Source: Porphyromonadaceae bacterium
GTDB lineage: Bacteria; Bacteroidota; Bacteroidia; Bacteroidales; Dysgonomonadaceae
DNA: 64,000 nt
Assembly (NCBI GenBank): GCA_021372865.1
Contig: JAJFTO010000004.1
Span: 186,001 to 250,000, forward strand
Direction: 5' to 3'
Shown piece after piece: positions 55,518 through 64,000 of this stretch (position 1 is its first letter; each line of letters opens with the position of its first letter). A program made the position numbers and the translations under genes. The notes under the pieces are model-generated. The model ran no database searches. It was not told where the DNA came from and worked only from the letters and a program-made list of their open reading frames with translations.

Positions 55518-56624
55518 TTATATTATTTTAAACATCCCACCGGGGAGTGAAGTCACCACATTTTTCATTTCAAGCTCAAGCAGTATCATAAACAGTTCAG
55601 TAACCGGGATATTGAGCTCGATGGCAAGGGCATTTACCTGCATGGCTCCGGAGTAAAGAAGTATCTGGTAGACTTTTTCTTCATTTTCGGACAATTCCAC
55701 AAAAAGATCCTGCTGTTTCGGAATTTCCTTTTTATTTTCTTCCACCCATCCCATATGTCCTATCAGATCGTCGACTCCCTGTAAAAGTAGTGCTTTGTTA
55801 TCAGATATCAGTCGGTTACAACCCGATGACATCTTATCGTGAATACGCCCGGGCACAGCAAAAACCTCACGAAAGTAGGAATTGGCAATGTCGGCCGTGG
55901 TAAGCGATCCTCCCTTTTCTCCCGACTCAACCACCACCACCGCATCCGACATACCGGCTACAATCCGGTTTCGTCTCACGAAGTTGTGCCGGTCGGGGTT
56001 GGTGCCGCTGGGAAACTCGGTGAGTAGTGCCCCTTGCTGTAGCATCTCAATGGCTGTCTGCCGGTGCATGGACGGATATATTCTGTCCAGCCCGTGACCC
56101 AGCACGGCTACTGTGGACAATCCGTTTTGCAGCGCTGCACGGTGGGCGTGGATGTCGATGCCGTAAGCAAGGCCACTGACAATCTGTATTTCAGGGAGCC
56201 GTATGGCAAGATCCCGGATGAACTCACGACAGAAATCCTGTCCATACCGGGTCTCATTGCGCGTGCCGACCACCGCGATCACTTTTTTGCGGTTAAAGTC
56301 TGTATCTCCTTTGGCATAAAGCAATATGGGTGCGTCCAGGCATTGGGTGAGACGTTGCGGGTATTCGGTGTCGGTGTAAAACAGTATCTTTAGGTTATTT
56401 TTCCTCACAAATTCCAGTTCTTTCTCTGCCTGACGCAGCACATCGGGATCGCGAATCTCCTGGATAAGTCGCCGGGTAATACGGGGTATGGATTCCAGCT
56501 TGCGTGCATCATCCCTGAAAATAGCTTCCTCATCGCCGACGACTTCCATCAGGTTGCGGGCGTGCATCACTCCCACGCCTTTTATCTGCGTGAGGGCTAT
56601 TTGGTATAAAGATTTGTCGGACAT
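55518..56624 (-). CDS. dprA: DNA processing protein DprA
   Basis: DprA protects incoming single-stranded DNA and loads RecA in natural transformation. The 368-residue protein has an N-terminal helix-hairpin-helix/SAM-like part, a Rossmann-like core (VVGTRNETRYG, GLAYGIDIHAHRAAL, SGEKGGSLTTADIA) and a C-terminal winged-helix-like domain (VNALAIELNIPVTELFMILLELEMKN). bcp and recA follow on the same strand. A period-7 repeat array precedes the gene. Confidence 0.95.
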   Translation of the reverse strand: MSDKSLYQIALTQIKGVGVMHARNLMEVVGDEEAIFRDDARKLESIPRITRRLIQEIRDPDVLRQAEKELEFVRKNNLKILFYTDTEYPQRLTQCLDAPILLYAKGDTDFNRKKVIAVVGTRNETRYGQDFCREFIRDLAIRLPEIQIVSGLAYGIDIHAHRAALQNGLSTVAVLGHGLDRIYPSMHRQTAIEMLQQGALLTEFPSGTNPDRHNFVRRNRIVAGMSDAVVVVESGEKGGSLTTADIANSYFREVFAVPGRIHDKMSSGCNRLISDNKALLLQGVDDLIGHMGWVEENKKEIPKQQDLFVELSENEEKVYQILLYSGAMQVNALAIELNIPVTELFMILLELEMKNVVTSLPGGMFKII

Positions 56625-56632
56625 GTTTCTTA

Positions 56633-56743
56633 GGATTCAGGATTCAGGACTCAGCTGTCAGGATTCAGGATTCAGCTGTCAGCTCTTTAAGAACAAGCTT
56701 TGGGCTTCCAGCGGTTAGCAAGAAATTAACCTTCAGCTTTCAG
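56633..56743. repeat. Period-7 tandem repeats between dprA and the thioesterase gene
   Basis: At 56633-56681 there are seven consecutive 7-base units: GGATTCA, GGATTCA, GGACTCA, GCTGTCA, GGATTCA, GGATTCA, GCTGTCA. Diverged units recur at 56704-56717 (GCTTCCA, GCGGTTA) and at 56736-56742 (GCTTTCA), which contains the thioesterase stop codon. Most units fit GnnnTCA, like those at 5762-5853. Confidence 0.8.
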
Positions 56744-57147
56744 CGGATGTAATCTTTGAATGCTTCGTCAAAGACATCCGGATCCGATAGTTTGCCATTC
56801 ACCAGGTTTACCACCTCAATCTTTGCCTTGGCACAGATTGTTTCATCGGGTAACCGGATTATTTCCTGATGAAAGACATACTTTACATTCACTCTCTCGA
56901 TGCGGGTGACAGTACATGTAAACCGGTCCATTCCTATCAGTGGAACCTTATACCGGATCTCCACCTTTGCCACCACCGCATCGATGCCCTGCATGTGGAG
57001 TTGGTGGAAATTCAATCCCACTTTCTCCAGAAACTCATGACGCGTCACCTCGAAATAGTGCTGATAGTTGGCATTGTTCACATGCCCCTGCGTATCGCAC
57101 TCATAGTCGCGCACCTTCAATATATGCTCAAAAACCGGTTTCGCCAC
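56740..57147 (-). CDS. Acyl-CoA thioesterase, 4HBT/YbgC type
   Basis: This 135-residue hotdog-fold protein hydrolyses acyl-CoA or acyl-ACP thioesters. The active-site motif is DYECDTQGHVNNANYQHYFE, with the catalytic Asp just before the TQGHVNN turn. The start is GTG at 57147, one base after the purL TGA stop, so translation is probably coupled to purL. The exact substrate is not readable from sequence, and there is no evident metabolic link to purL. The stop codon lies within a heptamer repeat unit. Confidence 0.9.
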   Translation of the reverse strand: MAKPVFEHILKVRDYECDTQGHVNNANYQHYFEVTRHEFLEKVGLNFHQLHMQGIDAVVAKVEIRYKVPLIGMDRFTCTVTRIERVNVKYVFHQEIIRLPDETICAKAKIEVVNLVNGKLSDPDVFDEAFKDYIR

Positions 57148-57148
57148 G

Positions 57149-60100
57149 TCAATTGCTTTTCTTATTTTTTACCCATTCCCTTGCATTGACAAATGCTTCC
57201 ATCCAGGGAGTCACCTCATGCTTGCGGTAAGCAAACGGGTAGTATGCATTTTGCCAGGGGAAGATGGTGCGCTCCAGGTGAGGCATCATGGCCAGATGGC
57301 GGCCGTTGGCCGAGCATACGGCTGCTGTGGCGTAGTCCGATCCGTTGGGATTGCCGGGATAGGTGTCATACACATATTTGGCTGCGATGTTGTATCGGGT
57401 TGCTTCTTCCGGTAACACGAAACGTCCCTCGCCGTGGGCGACCCAGATACCCGTTTTGGTACCTTCAAGCGATCGGAACATCACCGAATTGTTCTTTGGA
57501 ATCTCCACACTTACGAAGGTCGACTCAAACTTGTGAGACAGGTTGTGCTCCATCCTGGGATGCTTGTCACCCATTTCTGGAAAAATAAGTCCCAGCTCCA
57601 TCAGCAGCTGACAGCCATTGCAGATACCCAGACTCAGTGTGTCTTCACGGGCAAAAAAGTTTTCGAGTGCCTTTTTTGCCTTTTCGTTGTAGCGGAAACC
57701 GCCGGCCCATCCTTTGGCAGAACCCAGTACATCGGAATTGGAAAATCCACCGCAGAAGACAGCAAACTGCACATCTTCCAGGGTTTCACGGCCTGAGGTG
57801 AGGTCGGTCATGTGCACATCCTTCACGTCAAAGCCGGCGAGATAAAGTGAATACGCCATCTCACGTTCACCGTTGGTACCTTTCTCGCGGATGATCGCTG
57901 CGGTAAGCCCTGTCCGCTCTTCGCGGTCGGGATTCAGTCCCAGATCCTCCATCCTGCCGGTAAAGGAGGGTCTGATATCGAACTGAAGCGGCTGTTGTTT
58001 GTAGTTGTTGAAACGTTCCGACGCACAGGTCTCACCACTTTGTTTTCTGTCAAGCAGGTAGGAGGTTTTATACCATACGTCACGCAGATGATCGATATCA
58101 AACTCCCGTCGGAACTCATCCTTGGCGACAATCAGCTTGCGTTCTTCTATGGGGCGTGCCACGATGGCAAATCCCACGCCATAATCGTCGAGAATCTTTT
58201 CTACCAGACGGTGATGTTTTACCTGAATCAGCACGCCGGGGTTTTCGGAAAAGAGGATCTTGATCAGGTCGGTATGACGGATCTTCTCGAGGTGTGCTTC
58301 CAGTCCCCCCTGGGGATTGGCAAAACACATCTCCAGCATGGTGGTGATCATACCCCCGGCAGAGATGTCGTGTCCGGCAAGGATCAGGCCGCGGCTGGTA
58401 AGCTCCTGTATGGCGGCAAATGCGTTCTTGAAGTATTCGGCATCGGTTACGGTGGGAGCCTCATCTCCAACCTTGCTCAGGGTCTGTGCAAAGGCAGATC
58501 CCCCCAGTTTGAAAGTGTCGAACGAGAAGTCGAGATAGTAGAGATACGTACCCTTGATGTATGCCAGTACGGGTGAGACAATTCTCCGGATATTTTTCAC
58601 TTCGGCTGCAGCCGAGATGATAACTGTGCCGGGAGAGAAGACCTTGTCGTCACCGTATTTTTGTGTCATTGAAAGCGAATCCTTTCCGGTAGGGATGTTG
58701 ATGCCAAGCTCGCCGGCAAATTCAGAGCAGGCTTCCACTGCCTTATAAAGGCGCGCGTCCTCGCCCGGGTTGCGGCAGGGCCACATCCAGTTGGCGCTGA
58801 GGGAGACTCCCTGCAACCCGTGGGTGAGCGGCGCAAAAACCAGGTTTGTCAACGCTTCGGCCACGGCCATTACCGATCCTGCAGCCGGATCAATCATCGC
58901 CACCTGGGGTGCATGGCCCAGTGAGGTAGCCATGCCGGCATATCCTTTGTAGTCGAGGGCGATGGCGCCACAATCGCTCAGTGGCAACTGGATCTCGCCC
59001 TGGCACTGCTGCCTGGCAATCTTACCTGTCACCGAACGGTCCACCTTATTGGTGAGCCAGTCCTTGCAGGCCACTGCTTCCAGTTTCAGTACATTTTCGA
59101 TATAGGTACCCAGCTGTTCCGGGTTGTAAACAGGTGCTTCATATGTTTCCTCCAGGGTCCTGTCTTCCATGATGGTCACTGGCGGTTTCCCGAAGAAATC
59201 ATCCAGTTCCATGTCGATGGGGTTTGTGCCGTCCGGCTCGCGGAAGGTAAATCGCATGTCGTCGGTGGTTTCGCCCACTACATACATGGGAGCCCGTTCA
59301 CGCGATGCAATCAGTGCAATGTGTTCGATGTCCTTTTGTTCTACCAGGAGTCCCATTCGTTCCTGGCTCTCATTGCCGATGATCTCCTTTGCCGAGAGGG
59401 TCTTGTCGCCCACCGGAAGCTGGCCGATTTCGATGATACCTCCGGTTTTTTCAACCAGCTCGGAGAGACAGTTCAGATGGCCTCCCGCACCATGGTCGTG
59501 GATGGAGACGATGGGATTCTCTTCCGACTCCGCCAGGGAGCGAATCACGTTCGCCACCCGTTTTTGCATTTCGGGGTTGGCCCGTTGTACCGCATTCAGC
59601 TCAATGCCTGAGGAATATTCTCCTGTATTGACCGAAGATACGGCTCCTCCGCCCATGCCAATGCGGTAGTTGTCACCACCCAGCACCACCACTTTCTCTC
59701 CACTGTGCGGGTCTCCCTTCCGGGCATCACGCTTGTTGGCAAAACCCACGCCGCCTGCAAGCATGATCACCTTGTCGTAACCAAACTTCTTGTAGTTCTC
59801 GGCATGTTCAAAGGTGAGTAGTGAGCCGCAGATCAGTGGCTGACCGAATTTGTTTCCAAAGTCGGAGGCTCCGTTTGATGCCTTGATCAGGATCTGCTCC
59901 GGAGTCTGGTAGAGCCATTTGCGCGGAGGAAGCGTCTGTTCCCATTCGCGGCCTTCTTCCAAGCGAGGGTAGGAGGTCATGTAGATGGCCGTTCCGGCCA
60001 CGGGCAATGATCCTTTACCACCGGCAAGCCGGTCGCGGATCTCTCCTCCCGTGCCGGTGGAGGCACCGTTGAACGGTTCCACCGTGGTGGGAAAATTATG

Positions 60101-60847
60101 GGTTTCGGCTTTGAGTGAGAGCACGCTCTCCACCTCTGTGGTTTGGAAAAAATCGGGCTTGTCGCCGCTCGCAGGAGCAAATTGCTCAATCACAGGCCCC
60201 TGCACGAAAGCCACGTTGTCTTTATATGCTGAGATGAGGTTGTTGGGATTAATCTGCGATGTGCGTTTAATCAGTTGAAACAGGGAGAGTTCTTTTTCCT
60301 CCTCGTCGATAATGAATTTTCCATTGAATATCTTATGCCGGCAGTGCTCCGAGTTTACCTGTGAGAAGCCGAATACCTCGCTGTCGGTGAGCTTGCGCCC
60401 CATTTTGCGGCTTACGCCGTTCAGGTATTCGATCTCATCCTCACTCAACGCAAGCCCTTCCTTGTTGTTGTATGTCGCAATGTCATCGATATAAAGGATT
60501 TCTTCCGGTTTTTTGTCGATGGTGAAAAGTCTTTGATCGAGGCCCTCGTATTTTCGTTGCAACATCGGATCAAAATCGAACGGTGTTCCTTCCGGCATGG
60601 GCGTATACTCCTCTATGCGGGTGATGCCTTCGATGCCCATATTCTGGGTAATCTCCACGGCACAGGTGCTCCAGGGAGTGATCATCTCCCTGCGCGGGCC
60701 GATGTAGGGGGAATGGATTGTCTCTGCATCGAGCGGTGCTGCATTTCCAAAAAGCCAGCGCATTTTTTCGATGGTTTCGGGAGAAAAAGCCGACGCTGAC
60801 TCTACGGCAATCACGCTTTGGGAGGGTGTACGGAAAAATGAAATCAT
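57149..60847 (-). CDS. purL: Phosphoribosylformylglycinamidine synthase (large single-chain PurL)
   Basis: The enzyme converts FGAR to FGAM in purine synthesis using glutamine and ATP. The product is about 1232 residues, the single-chain type with a C-terminal glutaminase domain (nucleophile Cys in LGICNGCQLL). The synthetase part has GGNGSTGTGGEIRDR-like elements (GASTGTGGEIRDRLAGG) and NSEHCRHKIFNG. I chose the ATG at 60847 (start ISFFRTPSQSVIAVES); the frame is open to 60898, but a promoter with a consensus -7 box at 60868-60875 lies between. The thioesterase gene follows after one base. Confidence 0.97.
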   Translation of the reverse strand: MISFFRTPSQSVIAVESASAFSPETIEKMRWLFGNAAPLDAETIHSPYIGPRREMITPWSTCAVEITQNMGIEGITRIEEYTPMPEGTPFDFDPMLQRKYEGLDQRLFTIDKKPEEILYIDDIATYNNKEGLALSEDEIEYLNGVSRKMGRKLTDSEVFGFSQVNSEHCRHKIFNGKFIIDEEEKELSLFQLIKRTSQINPNNLISAYKDNVAFVQGPVIEQFAPASGDKPDFFQTTEVESVLSLKAETHNFPTTVEPFNGASTGTGGEIRDRLAGGKGSLPVAGTAIYMTSYPRLEEGREWEQTLPPRKWLYQTPEQILIKASNGASDFGNKFGQPLICGSLLTFEHAENYKKFGYDKVIMLAGGVGFANKRDARKGDPHSGEKVVVLGGDNYRIGMGGGAVSSVNTGEYSSGIELNAVQRANPEMQKRVANVIRSLAESEENPIVSIHDHGAGGHLNCLSELVEKTGGIIEIGQLPVGDKTLSAKEIIGNESQERMGLLVEQKDIEHIALIASRERAPMYVVGETTDDMRFTFREPDGTNPIDMELDDFFGKPPVTIMEDRTLEETYEAPVYNPEQLGTYIENVLKLEAVACKDWLTNKVDRSVTGKIARQQCQGEIQLPLSDCGAIALDYKGYAGMATSLGHAPQVAMIDPAAGSVMAVAEALTNLVFAPLTHGLQGVSLSANWMWPCRNPGEDARLYKAVEACSEFAGELGINIPTGKDSLSMTQKYGDDKVFSPGTVIISAAAEVKNIRRIVSPVLAYIKGTYLYYLDFSFDTFKLGGSAFAQTLSKVGDEAPTVTDAEYFKNAFAAIQELTSRGLILAGHDISAGGMITTMLEMCFANPQGGLEAHLEKIRHTDLIKILFSENPGVLIQVKHHRLVEKILDDYGVGFAIVARPIEERKLIVAKDEFRREFDIDHLRDVWYKTSYLLDRKQSGETCASERFNNYKQQPLQFDIRPSFTGRMEDLGLNPDREERTGLTAAIIREKGTNGEREMAYSLYLAGFDVKDVHMTDLTSGRETLEDVQFAVFCGGFSNSDVLGSAKGWAGGFRYNEKAKKALENFFAREDTLSLGICNGCQLLMELGLIFPEMGDKHPRMEHNLSHKFESTFVSVEIPKNNSVMFRSLEGTKTGIWVAHGEGRFVLPEEATRYNIAAKYVYDTYPGNPNGSDYATAAVCSANGRHLAMMPHLERTIFPWQNAYYPFAYRKHEVTPWMEAFVNAREWVKNKKSN

Positions 60848-60867
60848 ATCTCTTCTATTTGGATATA

Positions 60868-60898
60868 CAAAAGTACATGAAAATCGAGGCATTTCCAA
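60868..60898 (-). promoter_or_regulatory. Predicted purL promoter
   Basis: On the minus strand TTG (60898-60896), 20 bases, then TACTTTTG (60875-60868), 21 bases before the purL ATG. Boxes and spacing fit the consensus and exclude the upstream start at 60898. Confidence 0.65.
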
Positions 60899-60925
60899 GA
60901 AGGAGAAATGAAAACTAAAACTGAT

Positions 60926-60956
60926 TTTGTCCGTTTTCAGATTGGGTGTATCTTTG
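60926..60956 (+). promoter_or_regulatory. Predicted promoter of the LysE-family gene
   Basis: TTTG (60926-60929), 19 bases, then TATCTTTG (60949-60956): one of the best consensus matches in the window. It lies after the TTG codon where the frame opens (60927) and 43 bases before the chosen ATG. Confidence 0.7.
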
Positions 60957-60998
60957 CGGCCGAACTATCATCGCTTCATTGCCGAAATAATACGATTT

Positions 60999-61619
60999 AT
61001 GCTTGAAACCATCGCCAAAGGTTTTCTTATTGGATTCCTGGTCTCATCTCCTATGGGGCCAATCAACATGCTCACCATTCAGCGTACCCTCAACCGGGGA
61101 CGGTGGCACGGTTTGGTCACCGGAATGGGAGCCGTGTTGTCGGATTTTATGTATGCCCTGGTCACGCTGGTGGGATTGAGTTTTGTATCGGACTTCCTGA
61201 CGGAACACGAAAGCGAACTACAGTTGTTTGGAAGTATCATCATGATTTTTTTTGGAATAGGCGTGTTTCGCACCAATCCACTGAAAGGATGGAAACCCAA
61301 TAGGATGACGGGAGAAACACGGTATCTGAAAGATTTTTTCTCGTCATTTCTGCTCACCATCTCAAATGTTGCAATCATTCTTGTACTTGTAGGACTTTTT
61401 ACACGTTTTTCATTTAATCCCCTTACTGAGAGCATGGCTTTGGTTGTTGCCGGGCTGGTTTCATTTCTTTTGGCGGCAGCGACGTGGTGGTTTCTGCTGA
61501 CCACCCTGGTGTCACGCTTGCGGAAACATTTCAACAGACGGGGTATAATCCTGCTTAACAGGATCACCGGTACCCTCCTGATGATCTTGGGAGTAGGTGG
61601 CATCTTACTCTCTTTGTAA
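60999..61619 (+). CDS. LysE/RhtB-family membrane exporter
   Basis: This 206-residue protein has about six hydrophobic segments and the family N-terminus FLIGFLVSSPMGPINMLTIQRTL (SxPMGPxN motif). Such proteins export amino acids or related small molecules; the substrate cannot be told. I chose ATG 60999 because the frame's earlier TTG start lies within the promoter. It is divergent from purL. Confidence 0.9.
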   Translation: MLETIAKGFLIGFLVSSPMGPINMLTIQRTLNRGRWHGLVTGMGAVLSDFMYALVTLVGLSFVSDFLTEHESELQLFGSIIMIFFGIGVFRTNPLKGWKPNRMTGETRYLKDFFSSFLLTISNVAIILVLVGLFTRFSFNPLTESMALVVAGLVSFLLAAATWWFLLTTLVSRLRKHFNRRGIILLNRITGTLLMILGVGGILLSL

Positions 61620-61711
61620 AAAGTTATTTGTGTCAGCGTAAAACGCAAATAATTGACTAAAATATTTCAGATACAGCGTTTAGAACAGAAATATTACATA
61701 CATTTGTTCCT

Positions 61712-61719
61712 TAAATTTG
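61712..61719 (+). promoter_or_regulatory. Possible M28 peptidase promoter, -7 box
   Basis: TAAATTTG matches TAnnTTTG but lies only 9 bases before the ATG at 61729, which would give an almost leaderless message. No -33 element is visible. Confidence 0.35.
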
Positions 61720-61728
61720 CACGAATTC

Positions 61729-63294
61729 ATGACAAGAGTGCTCCTTATTATTCTGCTATCATCATACACTATATTTAATCACTACGCTCAATCTCAGGAA
61801 GTATCGGCGAAAGGGTTGAATCAGATTTCAGAACCTTTGGTAAAAGAATTCATCGATTTTTTGGCATCGGACGAAATGCGTGGACGTTCAGTCCCAAGTG
61901 TGGAAGCAGATAAATCAGCAAATTATGTCGCATCAAAATTTAAGGATTTTGGCTTAAAAACAGTAAACGGTTCTTATTTTCAACAAATACCCTTCTGTTC
62001 TGCCGATTTGAATGTTGAACAGTGCAGCTTTGCATTGATAAAATCGGGAACCAAACACGAATTTGCCATAAAAGAGAATTTCACACCATTGTATGATACA
62101 GGGAATAGTCAGGCGACCGGTGAACTGGTTTTCGCAGGATATGGAATTACTGCACCTGAGTACAATTACGATGACTATAAAGATATTGATGTGAAAGGTA
62201 AAATTGTACTGGTTATGAAACAGGAGCCACGACAAAACGATACTGCCAAGACTGTTTTCAATGGGGGCAGAGCAACTAAATATTCCGGCCTCGCTTATAA
62301 AATAAGAAATGCAACCAGGCATGGAGCTGCAGGTCTTTTACTGGTAACAGATCCGCTCCACAATTTTGCTCTTACGGCTCAGGGTCACTTATGGAACAGT
62401 CTTTACATGAAAGGAAATCCTAATCCCATGTACAATTTGTGTACAGAAAAAAACAATAATATTCCGGCTGTTCAGGTCGACCGCGATGTCATCAATGTAA
62501 TATTTGGCAGTGTGGATTCGTTAAGAAATTTACAGAGAAACATAGATGAAGTCCTGAGTCCCAACTCGTTCCTTGTACCGGAAATTTCAACCAATCTTGC
62601 CGTCTTATTAGAAAAAGACGTATTCCCTTCGAATAACGTAATCGGATGGTTAGAAGGCTCGGACGAGCAGCTTAAGAGCGAATTTGTTGTGATCGGTGCA
62701 CATTACGATCATCTTGGCGAGTCATATAGGCCCAACAACATGAACGATTCCATTATGAACGGAGCCGATGATAATGCGTCGGGTACAGCTGCCGTTATGG
62801 CGGTAGCTAAAGCTTTTACGGAATCAGGGAAAAGACCGGCAAGAAGTGTTGTATTTATGTTATTTACAGCCGAAGAGAGAGGATTAATCGGTTCGGATTA
62901 TTACACAAAAAATCCGCTCTTCTCATTGAAAAAAACGGTTGCAATGATCAATCTGGATATGGTTGGCCGAAACGGGAATGATACTGTTTATGTGGTTGGA
63001 CAACAATACAGTCCTGAACTGGCCGCGTTGGTAAATGAAGAAATTTCAAAAAGTGAGTTGACAAAAATTGAACTGCGAACCGATTTATACCGATCGAGCG
63101 ATAATTTCCCTTTTTACAAAAACGAGATTTCAGCCATTGGCTTAACGTCAGGGATACATGAAGATTATCACAGGGTTACCGATAATCCTGATAAAATAAA
63201 TTACCTGAAAGTTCAACGTATTGCACAACTTACGTATAAAGTAGCCTGGAGAGTAGCAAACACGAAAACATACTACACAGTTATTAAACGATAA
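61729..63294 (+). CDS. Secreted M28-family zinc peptidase
   Basis: This 521-residue protein has a signal peptide (TRVLLIILLSSYTIFNHYAQ) and a C-terminal M28 catalytic domain. Predicted zinc ligands and catalytic acids are all present: H325 (AHYDHLG), D347 (GADDNASG), E382/E383 (AEERG), D410 (NLDMVGR) and H481 (EDYH). A PA-like insert fills residues about 130-280. It is probably an aminopeptidase acting outside the cytoplasm. I chose ATG 61729 over the TTG at 61717. An uncharacterised secreted protein follows after 16 bases, likely co-transcribed. Confidence 0.92.
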   Translation: MTRVLLIILLSSYTIFNHYAQSQEVSAKGLNQISEPLVKEFIDFLASDEMRGRSVPSVEADKSANYVASKFKDFGLKTVNGSYFQQIPFCSADLNVEQCSFALIKSGTKHEFAIKENFTPLYDTGNSQATGELVFAGYGITAPEYNYDDYKDIDVKGKIVLVMKQEPRQNDTAKTVFNGGRATKYSGLAYKIRNATRHGAAGLLLVTDPLHNFALTAQGHLWNSLYMKGNPNPMYNLCTEKNNNIPAVQVDRDVINVIFGSVDSLRNLQRNIDEVLSPNSFLVPEISTNLAVLLEKDVFPSNNVIGWLEGSDEQLKSEFVVIGAHYDHLGESYRPNNMNDSIMNGADDNASGTAAVMAVAKAFTESGKRPARSVVFMLFTAEERGLIGSDYYTKNPLFSLKKTVAMINLDMVGRNGNDTVYVVGQQYSPELAALVNEEISKSELTKIELRTDLYRSSDNFPFYKNEISAIGLTSGIHEDYHRVTDNPDKINYLKVQRIAQLTYKVAWRVANTKTYYTVIKR

Positions 63295-63310
63295 TCAAAT
63301 TCTTGAAATC

Positions 63311-64000
63311 ATGAATTCAAAAAAAATATTCGTTATCCTTGAGCTTTTTATTACGTTTGGACTGTTGGCACAAGAAGCCAACCTAACTATGAAACCCATT
63401 GCCAAAAGTAAGTATAACCTTGAAGCAAACTATCAATCAAGCTCTTACCAAAACACGACAGGAATGGAAATGAAGATGAACATAAGTTATGGTGCAAAAG
63501 CGGTTATGGAAATAGAAGAAGTGGCTTCAAACGGCAGCTTTACGGTTTTATCGACATGGAAAGATGTTAAAATAACCTTTTTTGCTCTTGGAAAAGATAC
63601 AGTGGTGAATCATTATGATAATTTGAATATTGAAACCAGAACTGTTTATGATAAATCAGGAAAAATCATTAAAAGCGAACGCATTGATGGATCCCCTTCA
63701 ACAGACATTGCCGTATTAACTATCGAGCAGATAGGCCTAATCATGAAACTACCAATTCTTTCTGCAAAACCAACTCAACAAGGAGAGAAATGGGAGTGGT
63801 GTACAACTGATACGATAAAAAATTCCCGAAGTCCGTATGCAACGACAATTGACTTAACAGACGAATATTACTTTGCTGGGACTGAAACAAAAGATGGCGT
63901 AGAATATTACAGAGTCAATGCGTCCGGCCTTAGAAAAGTAGCGGGTGAAGGGGTACAAATGGGAATCGAGATACGTATTGAAGGTACGGGTATGAGCGAA
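63311..64000 (+). CDS. Secreted protein of unknown function (3' partial)
   Basis: The frame is open from ATG 63311 to the window end (230 codons so far). A signal peptide (KIFVILELFITFGLLAQE) is followed by beta-rich sequence with repeated charge and threonine patterns (KYNLEANYQSSSYQNTTGM, TDTIKNSRSPYATTIDLTD). I recognise no family with confidence; it vaguely resembles DUF6263-type exported proteins. It begins 16 bases after the M28 peptidase stop and is probably in the same operon. The C-terminus is outside the window. Confidence 0.8.
   Translation, partial: MNSKKIFVILELFITFGLLAQEANLTMKPIAKSKYNLEANYQSSSYQNTTGMEMKMNISYGAKAVMEIEEVASNGSFTVLSTWKDVKITFFALGKDTVVNHYDNLNIETRTVYDKSGKIIKSERIDGSPSTDIAVLTIEQIGLIMKLPILSAKPTQQGEKWEWCTTDTIKNSRSPYATTIDLTDEYYFAGTETKDGVEYYRVNASGLRKVAGEGVQMGIEIRIEGTGMSE

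Noticed and set aside
61624..61656. Imperfect inverted repeat after the LysE gene as a terminator
   Set aside because: The arms pair only with a large bulge and there is no T-run.
1..64000. tRNA genes, CRISPR arrays, insertion sequences or phage genes
   Set aside because: I looked through the gaps and gene list and saw no cloverleaf-like sequence, regularly spaced repeats of CRISPR size, transposase or integrase.

Overview
The window looks like chromosome from an anaerobic member of the Bacteroidales. The evidence is a SusC/SusD pair, many promoters of the Bacteroidetes type (a TAnnTTTG box at -7, sometimes with TTG or TTTG at -33), weak Shine-Dalgarno sequences, lipoproteins with Bacteroidetes signal peptides, PPi-dependent phosphofructokinase, a GT3-type glycogen synthase and a DUF4954 protein. 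An [FeFe]-hydrogenase together with 2-oxoglutarate dehydrogenase genes suggests a fermentative Dysgonomonadaceae-like organism (Proteiniphilum/Petrimonas type). That placement is inference.

Layout. (1) 1-7.4 kb: hydrogen metabolism. The 3' part of a HydB-like flavoprotein fused to a GltD-type oxidoreductase is followed by hydA. The three H-cluster maturases hydG, hydF and hydE face it on the other strand. (2) 7.5-19 kb: dapA, a secreted M13 peptidase, ribE, a nitroreductase, then an envelope-biogenesis run (outer-membrane barrel, TPR protein, LptC, CNNM/CorC protein, PpiD-like isomerase). (3) 19-27.3 kb: central metabolism (pfp, sucA, sucB) and a PcrA/UvrD helicase. (4) 27.3-31.7 kb: a small outer-membrane protein, tdk, mutS and a truncated sirtuin. 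(5) 31.8-33.5 kb: two paralogous FKBP isomerases, one cytoplasmic and one a lipoprotein. (6) 33.5-43 kb: an A+T-rich accessory block with a SusC/SusD/lipoprotein locus without enzymes, a membrane-spanning TPR-HTH regulator, a small secreted protein and a small AraC regulator. (7) 43-61.6 kb: glycogen phosphorylase and synthase, mfd, cysE, DUF4954, recA, bcp, dprA, a thioesterase, purL and a LysE-type exporter. (8) 61.7-64 kb: a secreted M28 peptidase and the start of an unknown secreted protein that runs off the window.

Most genes are housekeeping. The more unusual points are the HydB-GltD fusion beside a complete [FeFe]-hydrogenase assembly locus, three convergent gene pairs whose stop codons overlap, period-7 tandem repeats at two separate intergenic sites and a period-8 repeat before ribE, a face-to-face promoter pair between glycogen synthase and mfd, a perfect inverted repeat in the dapA leader, and a sirtuin gene that has lost its second half. 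I saw no tRNA, rRNA, CRISPR array, transposase or phage gene. Promoter and terminator calls were made by eye, without scoring.
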